Source: Kriegella sp963975415
GTDB lineage: Bacteria > Bacteroidota > Bacteroidia > Flavobacteriales > Flavobacteriaceae
Reading direction: 5' to 3'
DNA length: 64,000 nt
NCBI RefSeq assembly: GCF_963975415.1
Contig: NZ_CAXBGN010000003.1
Coordinates: 372,001-436,000 of the forward strand
Below are positions 26,373 through 34,315 of this stretch, piece after piece. The stretch's first letter is position 1. Every line of letters starts with the position of its first letter. A program made the position numbers and the translations under genes. A model generated the notes under the pieces. The model searched no databases. It saw only the letters and a list, made by a program, of their open reading frames with translations, and was not told where the DNA came from.

Positions 26373-26798
26373 CTACTTTGATGTCCAATAATCTACAACG
26401 GTCACATCATCTAAATGACCTGATAGCAGTGCCCCAAACGCTTTGTGATCGGGGTGTGGTAGGTATATTGCACGATCTTCCTCTGATTTAAAAGTCAGGA
26501 AAAAGCAGTGGGTCAAGCCCTTGTTTAATCCTTCCGGACTATTATTCAATCCCCATTCGTATGAAATAATTTGTGGAATTTTAGCAGGCAAAGCCGCAAA
26601 GGCATCCTCAATTTCCTTAATTTTTTCTGGGGCTGTTCCTTCTTTGAATTTAAAAAGTACGACGTGACGTAAAAGACTATCTTGAGCCATTGAATTTTCT
26701 GTTTTTAGTGTGGATAATTCATTTTCTTCTGCATTTCCGATAAATCCGAATACGGAAAACGACATCATGAATAGTAGCGCAAAACCTATATTTTTCAT
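26373..26798 (-). CDS. Exported Dabb-domain (stress-responsive A/B barrel) protein
   Basis: 141 residues. Signal peptide (MKNIGFALLFMMSFSVFGFIGNAEE) then one Dabb ferredoxin-like domain: LRHVVLFKFKEGTAPEKIKEIEDAF, YEWGLNNSPEG, HCFFLTFKSEEDRAIYLPHPDHKAF and DDVTVVDYW. This is the standard single-domain form, which dimerises; bacterial members are usually of unknown function. Export to the periplasm is predicted from the signal. Monocistronic, convergent with pyrD. Confidence 0.92.
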   Translation of the reverse strand: MKNIGFALLFMMSFSVFGFIGNAEENELSTLKTENSMAQDSLLRHVVLFKFKEGTAPEKIKEIEDAFAALPAKIPQIISYEWGLNNSPEGLNKGLTHCFFLTFKSEEDRAIYLPHPDHKAFGALLSGHLDDVTVVDYWTSK

Positions 26799-26926
26799 TT
26801 GGTTGTATTTTATTGTGTTGAAAGATATAAAAAATGATGAATACTCTCTTGGGTTTTGTAGATTTAAAGACGGAAAATAAAACCCTAGAACCAGAGCACT
26901 GGTATCATAAATTGTAGACTTTTATA

Positions 26927-27553
26927 TTGAATTACGAAATTTTATACACCTTCGTTTTGGCTACTGCAGCTTTGGCCATTACTCCTGGACCTGATAATAT
27001 TTATGTTTTAATGCAGGGTGTGGCACATGGCAAGAAGTATGGCTTAGCTACTGTTGCCGGTTTGCTTTCGGGCTGCTTGGTGCATACTAGTTTACTTGCT
27101 TTTGGTGTTTCGGCCATACTTCGCGAAAACGAACGGCTTTTTCTTGTCATAAAAATTTTGGGAGCACTCTACCTGTTCTACTTGGCCTATAAAGTACTAA
27201 ACAGTGAAACGAACTCAGTATTGTCTGATGATATCGTGCCAAAAAAAGGAGTTTGGTCATTGTTCAAACAAGGTTTTGTTATGAATGTGCTGAACCCAAA
27301 AGTGGCCCTTTTCTTTTTAGCTTTTTTTCCTGGCTTTTTGTTTAGTGAAAACTTGGGTACGGCGGCACAATTTTTTGTTCTTGGGTTGCTTTTCATCGTA
27401 GTCTCTTTTTTTGTGTTCGGACTTATTACTCTTCTGGCAGGTACTATTTCAGACGTTGTAAGGAGAAATAAAGACATAGCTAGGTACTTAAAATGGTTTC
27501 AAATCTTTGTGTTTGTAGGTATTGGTGTCTTTATCTTGTTATCGAATAATTAA
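26927..27553 (+). CDS. LysE/RhtB-family amino-acid exporter
   Basis: 208 residues, the standard length, with six hydrophobic helices. The signature ALAITPGPDNIYVL (about residues 14-27) and G(L/V)xxAGLLSGCLVHT follow the family pattern, and GFVMNVLNPKVALFFLAFFPGF is the second conserved block. Exports an amino acid or similar small solute from the cytoplasm. The start is TTG 26927: it gives the usual MNYEILYTF beginning, and no ATG precedes the conserved part. Thirty bases upstream of the HMG-CoA lyase gene, likely same operon. Confidence 0.92.
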   Translation: MNYEILYTFVLATAALAITPGPDNIYVLMQGVAHGKKYGLATVAGLLSGCLVHTSLLAFGVSAILRENERLFLVIKILGALYLFYLAYKVLNSETNSVLSDDIVPKKGVWSLFKQGFVMNVLNPKVALFFLAFFPGFLFSENLGTAAQFFVLGLLFIVVSFFVFGLITLLAGTISDVVRRNKDIARYLKWFQIFVFVGIGVFILLSNN

Positions 27554-27582
27554 TAGTATTTTTAAGGGGTAGTTTTAGGTCT

Positions 27583-28449
27583 ATGTCTGAAAAAGTAAAG
27601 CTTATTGAGTGCCCCCGGGATGCCATGCAGGGTATTAAGACTTTTATTCCAACGCAGGAGAAGGTAAAGTACATTCAATCGCTGTTAGGGTGCGGGTTCG
27701 ATACTATAGATTTTGGTAGTTTTGTTTCCCCTAGGGCCATTCCGCAAATGGTGGATACGGCCGAAGTTCTTTCGCGATTAGACCTGTCAAAAACGAATAG
27801 CAAGTTGTTGGCCATCGTAGCGAATGTACGTGGCGCAAAAGATGCTTGCCAACATGAGGCAATTGCATATTTAGGCTATCCATTTTCCATTTCAGAGAAC
27901 TTTCAAATGCGAAATACCCATAAAACGATAGCGCAGAGTATTGAAGTCTTAAAGGAAATATTTGAGCTTGCCAATGCTAATAATAAAGAAGTGGTAACGT
28001 ATATATCTATGGGCTTCGGCAATCCTTATGGCGACCCATGGAATGTTGATATTGTAGGGGAGTGGGCAGAGAAAATGGCCAAAATGGGTGCAAGAATATT
28101 GTCGTTGTCCGATACTGTGGGTACCTCCACCCCAGAGACCATTGATTACCTTTTTTCTAGTTTAATACCGCAATATCCAGAAATTGAATTTGGGGCCCAC
28201 CTGCACACCACACCTTCGAAATGGCATGAAAAGGTTAATGCGGCATACAAGTCGGGTTGTCGAAGGTTTGACGGCGCGGTTCAGGGTTTTGGCGGCTGTC
28301 CCATGGCGAAGGATGAACTTACCGGGAATATGCCCACGGAAAAAATGCTTTCCTATTTTACTGCTGAAAAAGTAGATTCTGGTGTAAATTGGATGGTTTT
28401 CGAAGCTGCTTATAACAAAGCGTCGGAGCTATTTCTGAAATATGTGTAA
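27583..28449 (+). CDS. Hydroxymethylglutaryl-CoA lyase
   Basis: 288 residues. HMGL-like TIM barrel: N-terminal IECPRDAMQG (catalytic Arg), GFDTIDFGSFVSPRAIPQM, metal-ligand HLHTTP (two His) and the active-site Cys loop VQGFGGCPMAKDELTGNMPTE, which matches the HMG-CoA lyase signature region. Splits HMG-CoA into acetyl-CoA and acetoacetate in leucine breakdown. It lies just downstream of the LysE exporter. Other HMGL-like activities (isopropylmalate or homocitrate synthase) are less likely because of length and the GGCP loop. Confidence 0.93.
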   Translation: MSEKVKLIECPRDAMQGIKTFIPTQEKVKYIQSLLGCGFDTIDFGSFVSPRAIPQMVDTAEVLSRLDLSKTNSKLLAIVANVRGAKDACQHEAIAYLGYPFSISENFQMRNTHKTIAQSIEVLKEIFELANANNKEVVTYISMGFGNPYGDPWNVDIVGEWAEKMAKMGARILSLSDTVGTSTPETIDYLFSSLIPQYPEIEFGAHLHTTPSKWHEKVNAAYKSGCRRFDGAVQGFGGCPMAKDELTGNMPTEKMLSYFTAEKVDSGVNWMVFEAAYNKASELFLKYV

Positions 28450-28555
28450 TATAGATACTTCAACCGATGGCTTTAGGTTGAAAGTGCAGTAGTAGTATTT
28501 CGCATCTTGTCTATTTAATGGCTATATTTAAAGGTATTCAATTGAAAACCAAACT

Positions 28556-30151
28556 ATGCCACCTTCTGTTATCCATCAAGATTTCCGCTTTATTCCGAGA
28601 TTTTTTTTTAAGACAATTTTCTCATTGGCCTTCTTGGTTTCCTTCCTTGTTTATTCCCAAGAGGAATATCCCCATGGTCCTGATTCTGAAAAATATGAAA
28701 GTATTCCTCAAGGAATGATTACCAAGCATACTTGGGAGAGTACTATTTATCCTAACACCATTAGGGATTATTATATTTATGTGCCTGCTCAATACAAATC
28801 TTCGGAACCTGCCGCACTTATGGTTTTTCAAGACGGACATACCTATATAAAGGAAGATGGTGACTTCAGGGCCCCTGTGGTGTTTGATAATTTGATTGCC
28901 CAGAAAAAAATGCCTGTTACCATTGGGCTTTTTATCAATCCGGGCCATGACAAAAGTTTGCCTACGCCAGAAAATCCATGGAAAGCTTCCAACAGAAGTT
29001 TAGAATACGATGATGTTTCCGATACTTATGGTCGGTTTTTGTTGGAAGAAATGATCCCGGAATTGAAAAAGGGTTATGCTATTTCTGAAGATGCCACCAA
29101 GCGGGGTATTGGCGGTATTTCGTCCGGGGGTATTTGTGCTTTTACAGCAGCGTGGTTCTTTCCGCAGCATTTCAATAAAGTGTTGAGTCATATTGGTAGT
29201 TTTACCGATATCCGAGGGGGGCATGACTATCCCTCTATAATTCGAAAGCATGATAAGAAAGATATAAAGGTATTTTTACAAGATGGTTCCCATGACCTTG
29301 ATAACCAATATGGAAATTGGTGGTTGGCCAATCTTCAAATGGAATCGGCATTAAAATTCAAAGAATATGATTACAAGTTTGTTGAAGGTGCTGGCGGCCA
29401 TAACGGAAATCATGGCGGGGCTATCCTTCCGCAATCTTTGAAGTGGTTATGGAATGATGTGGTTCCCGAGATAGCCGAATCGGGAGTTTATTCCTTCCCA
29501 AAAAATGATAAAAACGAGGTGATGATGGCCGGTGAAACCTTTTATTTCTCTGATATGGAATTAAAAACGGTTCATTTAACAAAAAACGCCGATCTCATAA
29601 ATTTAAAGGATGTCCAAAACGAACAAATCGTTATTGTAAAGGAGGGTGAGCTTCAGGTTTCGGTAAATAGAAAGAAAAGAACCATAGGCCCGAATAGTGT
29701 AATGGTTTTATTGCCAGGTGATAATGGATCGATTTCCTGTGCATCGGAAAATGCGGCCTATTATACCATGGTTTATCGTTCGAAAAGACCGATGGACCTA
29801 CGTAGAGGAAAAAAAGACGGTGGTTCTTTTATTATCGATTTTGATGAACTGAAGTTTAAAGAACATGATAAAGGTGGCATTCGAAACTATTTTCATCGTG
29901 CCACGGCTATGTGCCCGTATTATGAAATGCACGTGACCAATTTGAATCCGGGAATAAAAAGTCATGAACCCCATACGCACAAAGCTTCGGAAATTATATT
30001 GATGATAAAAGGTGATACCGAAATGGAGATAGGAAATGAGAAATATACTGCCCAAGAAGGTGATTTTTATTTTGCTTCCGGCAATATTCCCCATGCCATA
30101 AAAAATGTGGGTGACGAACAGTGCATGTATTTTGCCTTTCAATGGGAATAA
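28556..30151 (+). CDS. Exported esterase (Fes/feruloyl-esterase-like) fused to a bicupin
   Basis: 531 residues. A signal-type helix (FFFKTIFSLAFLVSFLVYSQ, residues 17-35) sits behind a basic N-region. Residues ~45-305 form an alpha/beta-hydrolase of the enterochelin-esterase/esterase D type: nucleophile elbow GISSG with Ser189, and a candidate catalytic His in GHNGNHGG (282 or 286). Residues ~315-531 hold two cupin barrels. The second is complete: HTHKASE (His473, His475, Glu479) and NIPHAIKN (His513), the metal-binding set; the first lacks it. This resembles a hydrolase followed by a sugar-acid or ureidoglycine-type cupin enzyme. Envelope-located; substrate unknown. Confidence 0.88.
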   Translation: MPPSVIHQDFRFIPRFFFKTIFSLAFLVSFLVYSQEEYPHGPDSEKYESIPQGMITKHTWESTIYPNTIRDYYIYVPAQYKSSEPAALMVFQDGHTYIKEDGDFRAPVVFDNLIAQKKMPVTIGLFINPGHDKSLPTPENPWKASNRSLEYDDVSDTYGRFLLEEMIPELKKGYAISEDATKRGIGGISSGGICAFTAAWFFPQHFNKVLSHIGSFTDIRGGHDYPSIIRKHDKKDIKVFLQDGSHDLDNQYGNWWLANLQMESALKFKEYDYKFVEGAGGHNGNHGGAILPQSLKWLWNDVVPEIAESGVYSFPKNDKNEVMMAGETFYFSDMELKTVHLTKNADLINLKDVQNEQIVIVKEGELQVSVNRKKRTIGPNSVMVLLPGDNGSISCASENAAYYTMVYRSKRPMDLRRGKKDGGSFIIDFDELKFKEHDKGGIRNYFHRATAMCPYYEMHVTNLNPGIKSHEPHTHKASEIILMIKGDTEMEIGNEKYTAQEGDFYFASGNIPHAIKNVGDEQCMYFAFQWE

Positions 30152-30415
30152 TATGATTATTTGTCTTCGTACTGAGCTGAATATTGGTTATGATTCATTT
30201 GCTTTTTCATGAACCTTAAATCCTTTGAAATTATTCTGGCATGCATTTTTTGAGGGAATGCGTACGTTTTGGTAGGCACGATACCCCTTGAAATGGCAAT
30301 TCTTCCAAATGTTAAACCCTTAAAGTTATTTAGATTTGTTAAAAATAAATTTTGTTCCTTCTTTCCCTAGCCATATATTTGCCGCTCAATATTTAATCAG
30401 TCTAAATAAAATACA
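30152..30415. other. Intergenic region carrying the promoter of the DUF4856-imelysin operon
   Basis: Holds the promoter at 30351-30381. A minus-strand frame is open over about 70 codons here and would give a 29-residue peptide from ATG 30246 to 30157, but there is no promoter or motif, so it is not called. No clear Fur-box was seen, although the downstream genes suggest metal control. Confidence 0.5.
30351..30381 (+). promoter_or_regulatory. Promoter of the DUF4856-imelysin-HTTM-TBDR operon
   Basis: TTTG (30351-30354), 19 bases, then TATATTTG (30374-30381): both elements of the Bacteroidota promoter at optimal spacing, 34 bases before the first ATG. Confidence 0.7.
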
Positions 30416-31657
30416 ATGAAAAAAGTTTTTTCGACCTTTTCTTTGGCCTTCGCGCTTATAGCTTTCTTGTCTTGTAGCAATGATGATGATGTTTCGAAGA
30501 TGGATGAAGAGGAGCAAATTGAAATTGAAAACCCCGCAACTTATGTTTTTGAGCGGGACGGTGAAAGTACGGTAGATTATAATGGTCAAACTACGCGGCT
30601 GAAAATGGGAAGCGAATTTGTTTCAGCGCTTTCCGACAATACACAAACCGCCGATGAATTGCTTGCCATGTTCGGTCATGAAGAAGGTAATGTCGATTTC
30701 TCTGATGATGACCTGAATGCATCCGACAAAAGTATACGTAGTAAAACAGCGGCTTCAGTCGATTTATTTGCTACGAATGCTTCCGATCAAGCGGCTATTC
30801 GTGCTGACTTCGATACATGGATAAACGGGCAAGTCGATGAGGTTTTTGCAAACTGGGAAGTAGTTGCAGAACCGGGTGTTGCCGGACAGGTTCCCCAAGG
30901 AGAGCGGGTACGTTATGTCAACGCCAACGGTTTAGAGTATAATCAAATGGTAAACAAGGGTTTGATTGGAGCTTTGACTTTGGATCAGATTGTGAACAAT
31001 TATTTGAGCCCTGCAGTTCTTGACGAAGGTGAGAACAAGGCCAATAATGATGCGGATATTCTTGAAGATGGAAAATCGTATACAACAATGGAGCATAAAT
31101 GGGACGAGGCCTATGGCTATTTGTTTGCACTGAATTCGAATCCCGAGAATCCGGTCGATGCCGAAAATGATGGTGATCGCTTTTTAGGAAGTTACATCCA
31201 ACAAGTTGCTGCAGACCCTGATTTTAACGATTTGATTTCCGCTTCCTATGAAGCTTTTAAGCTGGGTAGGGCCGCAATCGTAGCAAAAAATTATGAGGTT
31301 CGTGACGAACAGGCGGCAATTATTAAAGCCAAACTTTCTTTGGTGCCATCAGTTCGGGGTGTATTTTATTTACAAGCAGGAAAAAATGCATTGGCCGAGG
31401 AGGTTCCGGACTATGGAAGTGCTTTCCACGCCATTTCAGAAGGCTTCGGCTTTATTTACAGCCTTCAGTTTTCCAATAATCCTGATACGGGTGCACCCTA
31501 TATGTCAAAAGCTGAAGTAGATGCACTTTTAGAAGATTTGTTGGGTGATGGTGAAAACGGACTTTGGGATATTACCGGGGAAACCTTGGATGCAATTTCT
31601 ACGACCATTGCGACTAAATTTGGGTTTACGGTAGCGGAGGCATCATCTACCGAGTAG
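30416..31657 (+). CDS. DUF4856 lipoprotein, first gene of putative metal-uptake operon
   Basis: 413 residues with a lipoprotein signal (FLSC, lipidated Cys20) followed by an acidic stretch (SNDDDVSKMDEEE). The rest matches the DUF4856 layout: VFERDGESTVDYNGQTTRLKMG, an N-rich hinge, YTTMEHKWDEAYGYLF and SAFHAISEGFGFIYSLQF. DUF4856 proteins are imelysin-like helical surface lipoproteins of Bacteroidota commonly encoded next to imelysin genes. Probably binds a metal or metal chelate on the outer face of the outer membrane; the exact ligand is unknown. Leads a four-gene run with imelysin, HTTM and TonB-dependent receptor. Confidence 0.9.
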   Translation: MKKVFSTFSLAFALIAFLSCSNDDDVSKMDEEEQIEIENPATYVFERDGESTVDYNGQTTRLKMGSEFVSALSDNTQTADELLAMFGHEEGNVDFSDDDLNASDKSIRSKTAASVDLFATNASDQAAIRADFDTWINGQVDEVFANWEVVAEPGVAGQVPQGERVRYVNANGLEYNQMVNKGLIGALTLDQIVNNYLSPAVLDEGENKANNDADILEDGKSYTTMEHKWDEAYGYLFALNSNPENPVDAENDGDRFLGSYIQQVAADPDFNDLISASYEAFKLGRAAIVAKNYEVRDEQAAIIKAKLSLVPSVRGVFYLQAGKNALAEEVPDYGSAFHAISEGFGFIYSLQFSNNPDTGAPYMSKAEVDALLEDLLGDGENGLWDITGETLDAISTTIATKFGFTVAEASSTE

Positions 31658-31822
31658 GTAGGAAGAAAAGTGTTTATTGATAAAGGGAGGTGTAGCCAGT
31701 TTTTCTGAACACGCTCCTTTTGTCGGTTAAATTAGTAGCAGATAAAAGATTACTAAATATAAAGTCACTGTAGGCCGTATTTGCGTTAGGGGGCCTAACC
31801 TTTACAAACTAAAATTGAATTC

Positions 31823-32947
31823 ATGAAAAAGAAAGTTCTTTTCATTGCCGTTGCAACACTTATCTTTTGGGCATGTAGCTCCGATGGCGATAATTCGGAT
31901 CCGGATCCCATAGATCCGATCGAGTTTGACAGAAAAGCCATGTTGGTAAATATTACGGATAATATCATCATACCCGCTTATCAAGATTTTGATTTAAAAA
32001 TAGATGCTTTTAAAGTTTCGTTCGAAGCTTTCAGTACCAATCCTACGGTAACAGCATTGAATACGGTTCGGGAGGGCTGGTTCACTGCCTATAAAACATG
32101 GCAACATGTGTCGATGTTCGAAATAGGTCCCGCTGAGACTTTAGACTTTAGACTTAATATGAATATCTACCCGGCCGATGATGAGAAAATCGAAGGTTAT
32201 ATATCAAGTGGTGATTATAACTTAGCTTTGGCTTCCAATCGTGATGCGAAGGGATTTCCTGCCTTAGATTATCTTTTCTATGGTTTGGCGGATACCGATG
32301 AGGCCATAATAGAAGTTTATGCCGGTGAAGATGGTTCAAAATATTTAGCATACGTTGCAGCTTTGTTGAATGATATGGAGACCATGACCGAAACGGTTTT
32401 GTCCGAATGGGAAAATGGGTATGGAGCTACTTTTGTGGCAAACGATGGGGCTTCGGCCACAGCTTCTGTAGATCGCTTTGTAAACGATTATATTTTCTAT
32501 TTTGAGAAATTTTTGAGGGCTGGTAAGATGGGAATTCCGCTAGGGGTATTTTCTGGTACACCTTCGGTCGGGCATCTTGAGGCATTTTATAGCGATGGAA
32601 ACTCCAAAACATTATTCTTGGAAGGCTTACTTGCTGTTCAAAACCTTTTTAATGGCCAGTATTATGGTACACAAGGCGAGGGTCCTGGTCTTGCTTCCTA
32701 TTTAGATGTTCTCAATTCTGTTAAAGATGGTGAAGATCTTGCTCAGGCGATAAACGACCAGATCAACGTGGCGCGAACAGCGGTTCAGGCACTGGGCAAT
32801 TTTAAAGATGAAATTGTAAATAACACGCCTCCAGAAAATATGTTGAATGCCTATGATGAGGTACAGCGCATTGTGCCTTTGCTAAAAGTAGATATGGTAT
32901 CTGCTATGAATATACATATTGATTTTGTGGATGCCGATGGGGATTAA
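31823..32947 (+). CDS. Imelysin-like lipoprotein (M75 superfamily)
   Basis: 374 residues. Lipoprotein signal (FWAC, lipidated Cys14) followed by an acidic linker. The imelysin four-helix-bundle pair is seen in LVNITDNIIIPAYQDF, WFTAYKTWQHVSMFEIGP and KGFPALDYLFYGL. The GxHxxE motif of founding imelysins is here GFPALD: Pro replaces His and Asp replaces Glu, so peptidase activity is not expected and metal binding, if any, must use other residues. Surface or periplasmic iron-related role inferred from family and from its place before an HTTM gene (3 bases away) and a TonB-dependent receptor. Confidence 0.92.
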   Translation: MKKKVLFIAVATLIFWACSSDGDNSDPDPIDPIEFDRKAMLVNITDNIIIPAYQDFDLKIDAFKVSFEAFSTNPTVTALNTVREGWFTAYKTWQHVSMFEIGPAETLDFRLNMNIYPADDEKIEGYISSGDYNLALASNRDAKGFPALDYLFYGLADTDEAIIEVYAGEDGSKYLAYVAALLNDMETMTETVLSEWENGYGATFVANDGASATASVDRFVNDYIFYFEKFLRAGKMGIPLGVFSGTPSVGHLEAFYSDGNSKTLFLEGLLAVQNLFNGQYYGTQGEGPGLASYLDVLNSVKDGEDLAQAINDQINVARTAVQALGNFKDEIVNNTPPENMLNAYDEVQRIVPLLKVDMVSAMNIHIDFVDADGD

Positions 32948-32950
32948 TTC

Positions 32951-34315
32951 ATGAACCCGAAAATCAGAACATATCTAAAAGCAAATGCACAAGCCGCCCC
33001 TTTGGCGGTTTTTCGCATTTTTTTTGGATTGATGATGGTGATATCCATCATTAGGTTCTGGTACAACGGATGGATCGAAAAGTTATACATCGCCCCGAAA
33101 TTTTTCTTTAGCTATTACGGATTCGAATGGATACGCCCGCTGGGCAATTTTACCTACCTTCTTTTTATACTATGTGGTGTCTCGGCGTTTTTTGTGGCTT
33201 TGGGCTATAAGTATCGCATTGCCATTCTAGTTTTTTTCTTGAGCTTCACCTATATCGAGCTAATGGATAAGACGACTTATCTGAACCATTATTATTTTGT
33301 AAGTATATTAAGTTTTTTAATGCTCTTTTTGCCGGCAAATGCCTATTTTTCAGTTGACGCCCTTAAAAATAAGACCATAGCTTACGATAGAATACCTAGG
33401 TGGTGTATCGATATTCTCAAGCTCTTGTTATGTATGGTTTATTTCTATGCAGGATTGGCCAAATTGAATTCCGATTGGTTGTTTGATGCTATGCCCTTGA
33501 AAATTTGGTTGCCCTCGAAATTTGATGTTCCGTTATTGGGTGATTTTCTTCAACAAAGTTGGTCGCACTACACCTTTAGCTGGGCCGGTATGTTATACGA
33601 CCTTATGATTCCGTTTTTATTGCTTTATCGTCGTACTCGGTGGTTGGCTTTCGGTTTGGTAGTGGTATTCCATTTGTTGACCCGCGTGCTGTTTCCCATT
33701 GGAATGTTTCCGTACATCATGATTGTTAGTGCCCTGATATTTTTCGATGCTGATTTGCATCATCGTATTTTAAAAGTTGTTGGAAGAATCATATCCATCG
33801 ACAAAACGCGGTTCGATACGGGGAGAACATTACGGTTTTCTTCAAGATATAAAAAATGGGCGATGCCTGTGATAGGTGTATTTTTCGTAGTACAATTATT
33901 GCTTCCTTGGCGCTATTTGGTATATCCCGGGGAGCTTTTCTGGACCGAAGAGGGTTACCGTTTTTCGTGGCGTGTCATGTTAATGGAGAAGGCCGGTTAT
34001 GCCCAGTTCAAGGTAGTTGATGGCAAAAGCAAAAAGTGGTTCTATGTCGATAATTCAGATTTTTTGACTCCGTTTCAAGAAAAACAGATGGCTACGCAAC
34101 CCGATTTTATACTGCAATATGCCAAGTTTTTGGCCAAAAATTTCAAAAAGCAGGGTCACGGAAATTTAGAAATATATGTAGAAAGTTACGTGGCATTAAA
34201 CGGAAGAAAAAGTACTTCGTTTATAAATCCTGATGTAAATTTGCTGACTTTTAAAGATTCGTTCGAATCTAAAACCTTTATACTCCCTTTTCATGATACC
34301 ATCAAAGGTCTGTAG
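32951..34315 (+). CDS. HTTM-domain membrane protein, vitamin-K-dependent gamma-carboxylase-like
   Basis: 454 residues with about eight transmembrane helices in the first ~340 and a soluble C-terminal ~110 residues. Motifs recall human GGCX: DKTTYLNHYYF contains His113 (aligned by eye with GGCX His160) and YFYAGLAKLNSDW contains Lys171 (aligned with catalytic-base Lys218). The FHLLTRVLFPIGMFPYIM helix is a further family hallmark. GGCX-type enzymes use reduced vitamin K and CO2 to carboxylate glutamates; flavobacteria make menaquinone. Three bases after the imelysin stop and overlapping the TBDR start by 23 bases, so tightly co-translated. Activity in bacteria is unproven. Confidence 0.88.
   Translation: MNPKIRTYLKANAQAAPLAVFRIFFGLMMVISIIRFWYNGWIEKLYIAPKFFFSYYGFEWIRPLGNFTYLLFILCGVSAFFVALGYKYRIAILVFFLSFTYIELMDKTTYLNHYYFVSILSFLMLFLPANAYFSVDALKNKTIAYDRIPRWCIDILKLLLCMVYFYAGLAKLNSDWLFDAMPLKIWLPSKFDVPLLGDFLQQSWSHYTFSWAGMLYDLMIPFLLLYRRTRWLAFGLVVVFHLLTRVLFPIGMFPYIMIVSALIFFDADLHHRILKVVGRIISIDKTRFDTGRTLRFSSRYKKWAMPVIGVFFVVQLLLPWRYLVYPGELFWTEEGYRFSWRVMLMEKAGYAQFKVVDGKSKKWFYVDNSDFLTPFQEKQMATQPDFILQYAKFLAKNFKKQGHGNLEIYVESYVALNGRKSTSFINPDVNLLTFKDSFESKTFILPFHDTIKGL

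Noticed and set aside
30157..30246. 29-codon minus-strand frame within a ~70-codon open stretch
   Set aside because: No start codon for the longer frame and no promoter; the short peptide has no recognisable feature.
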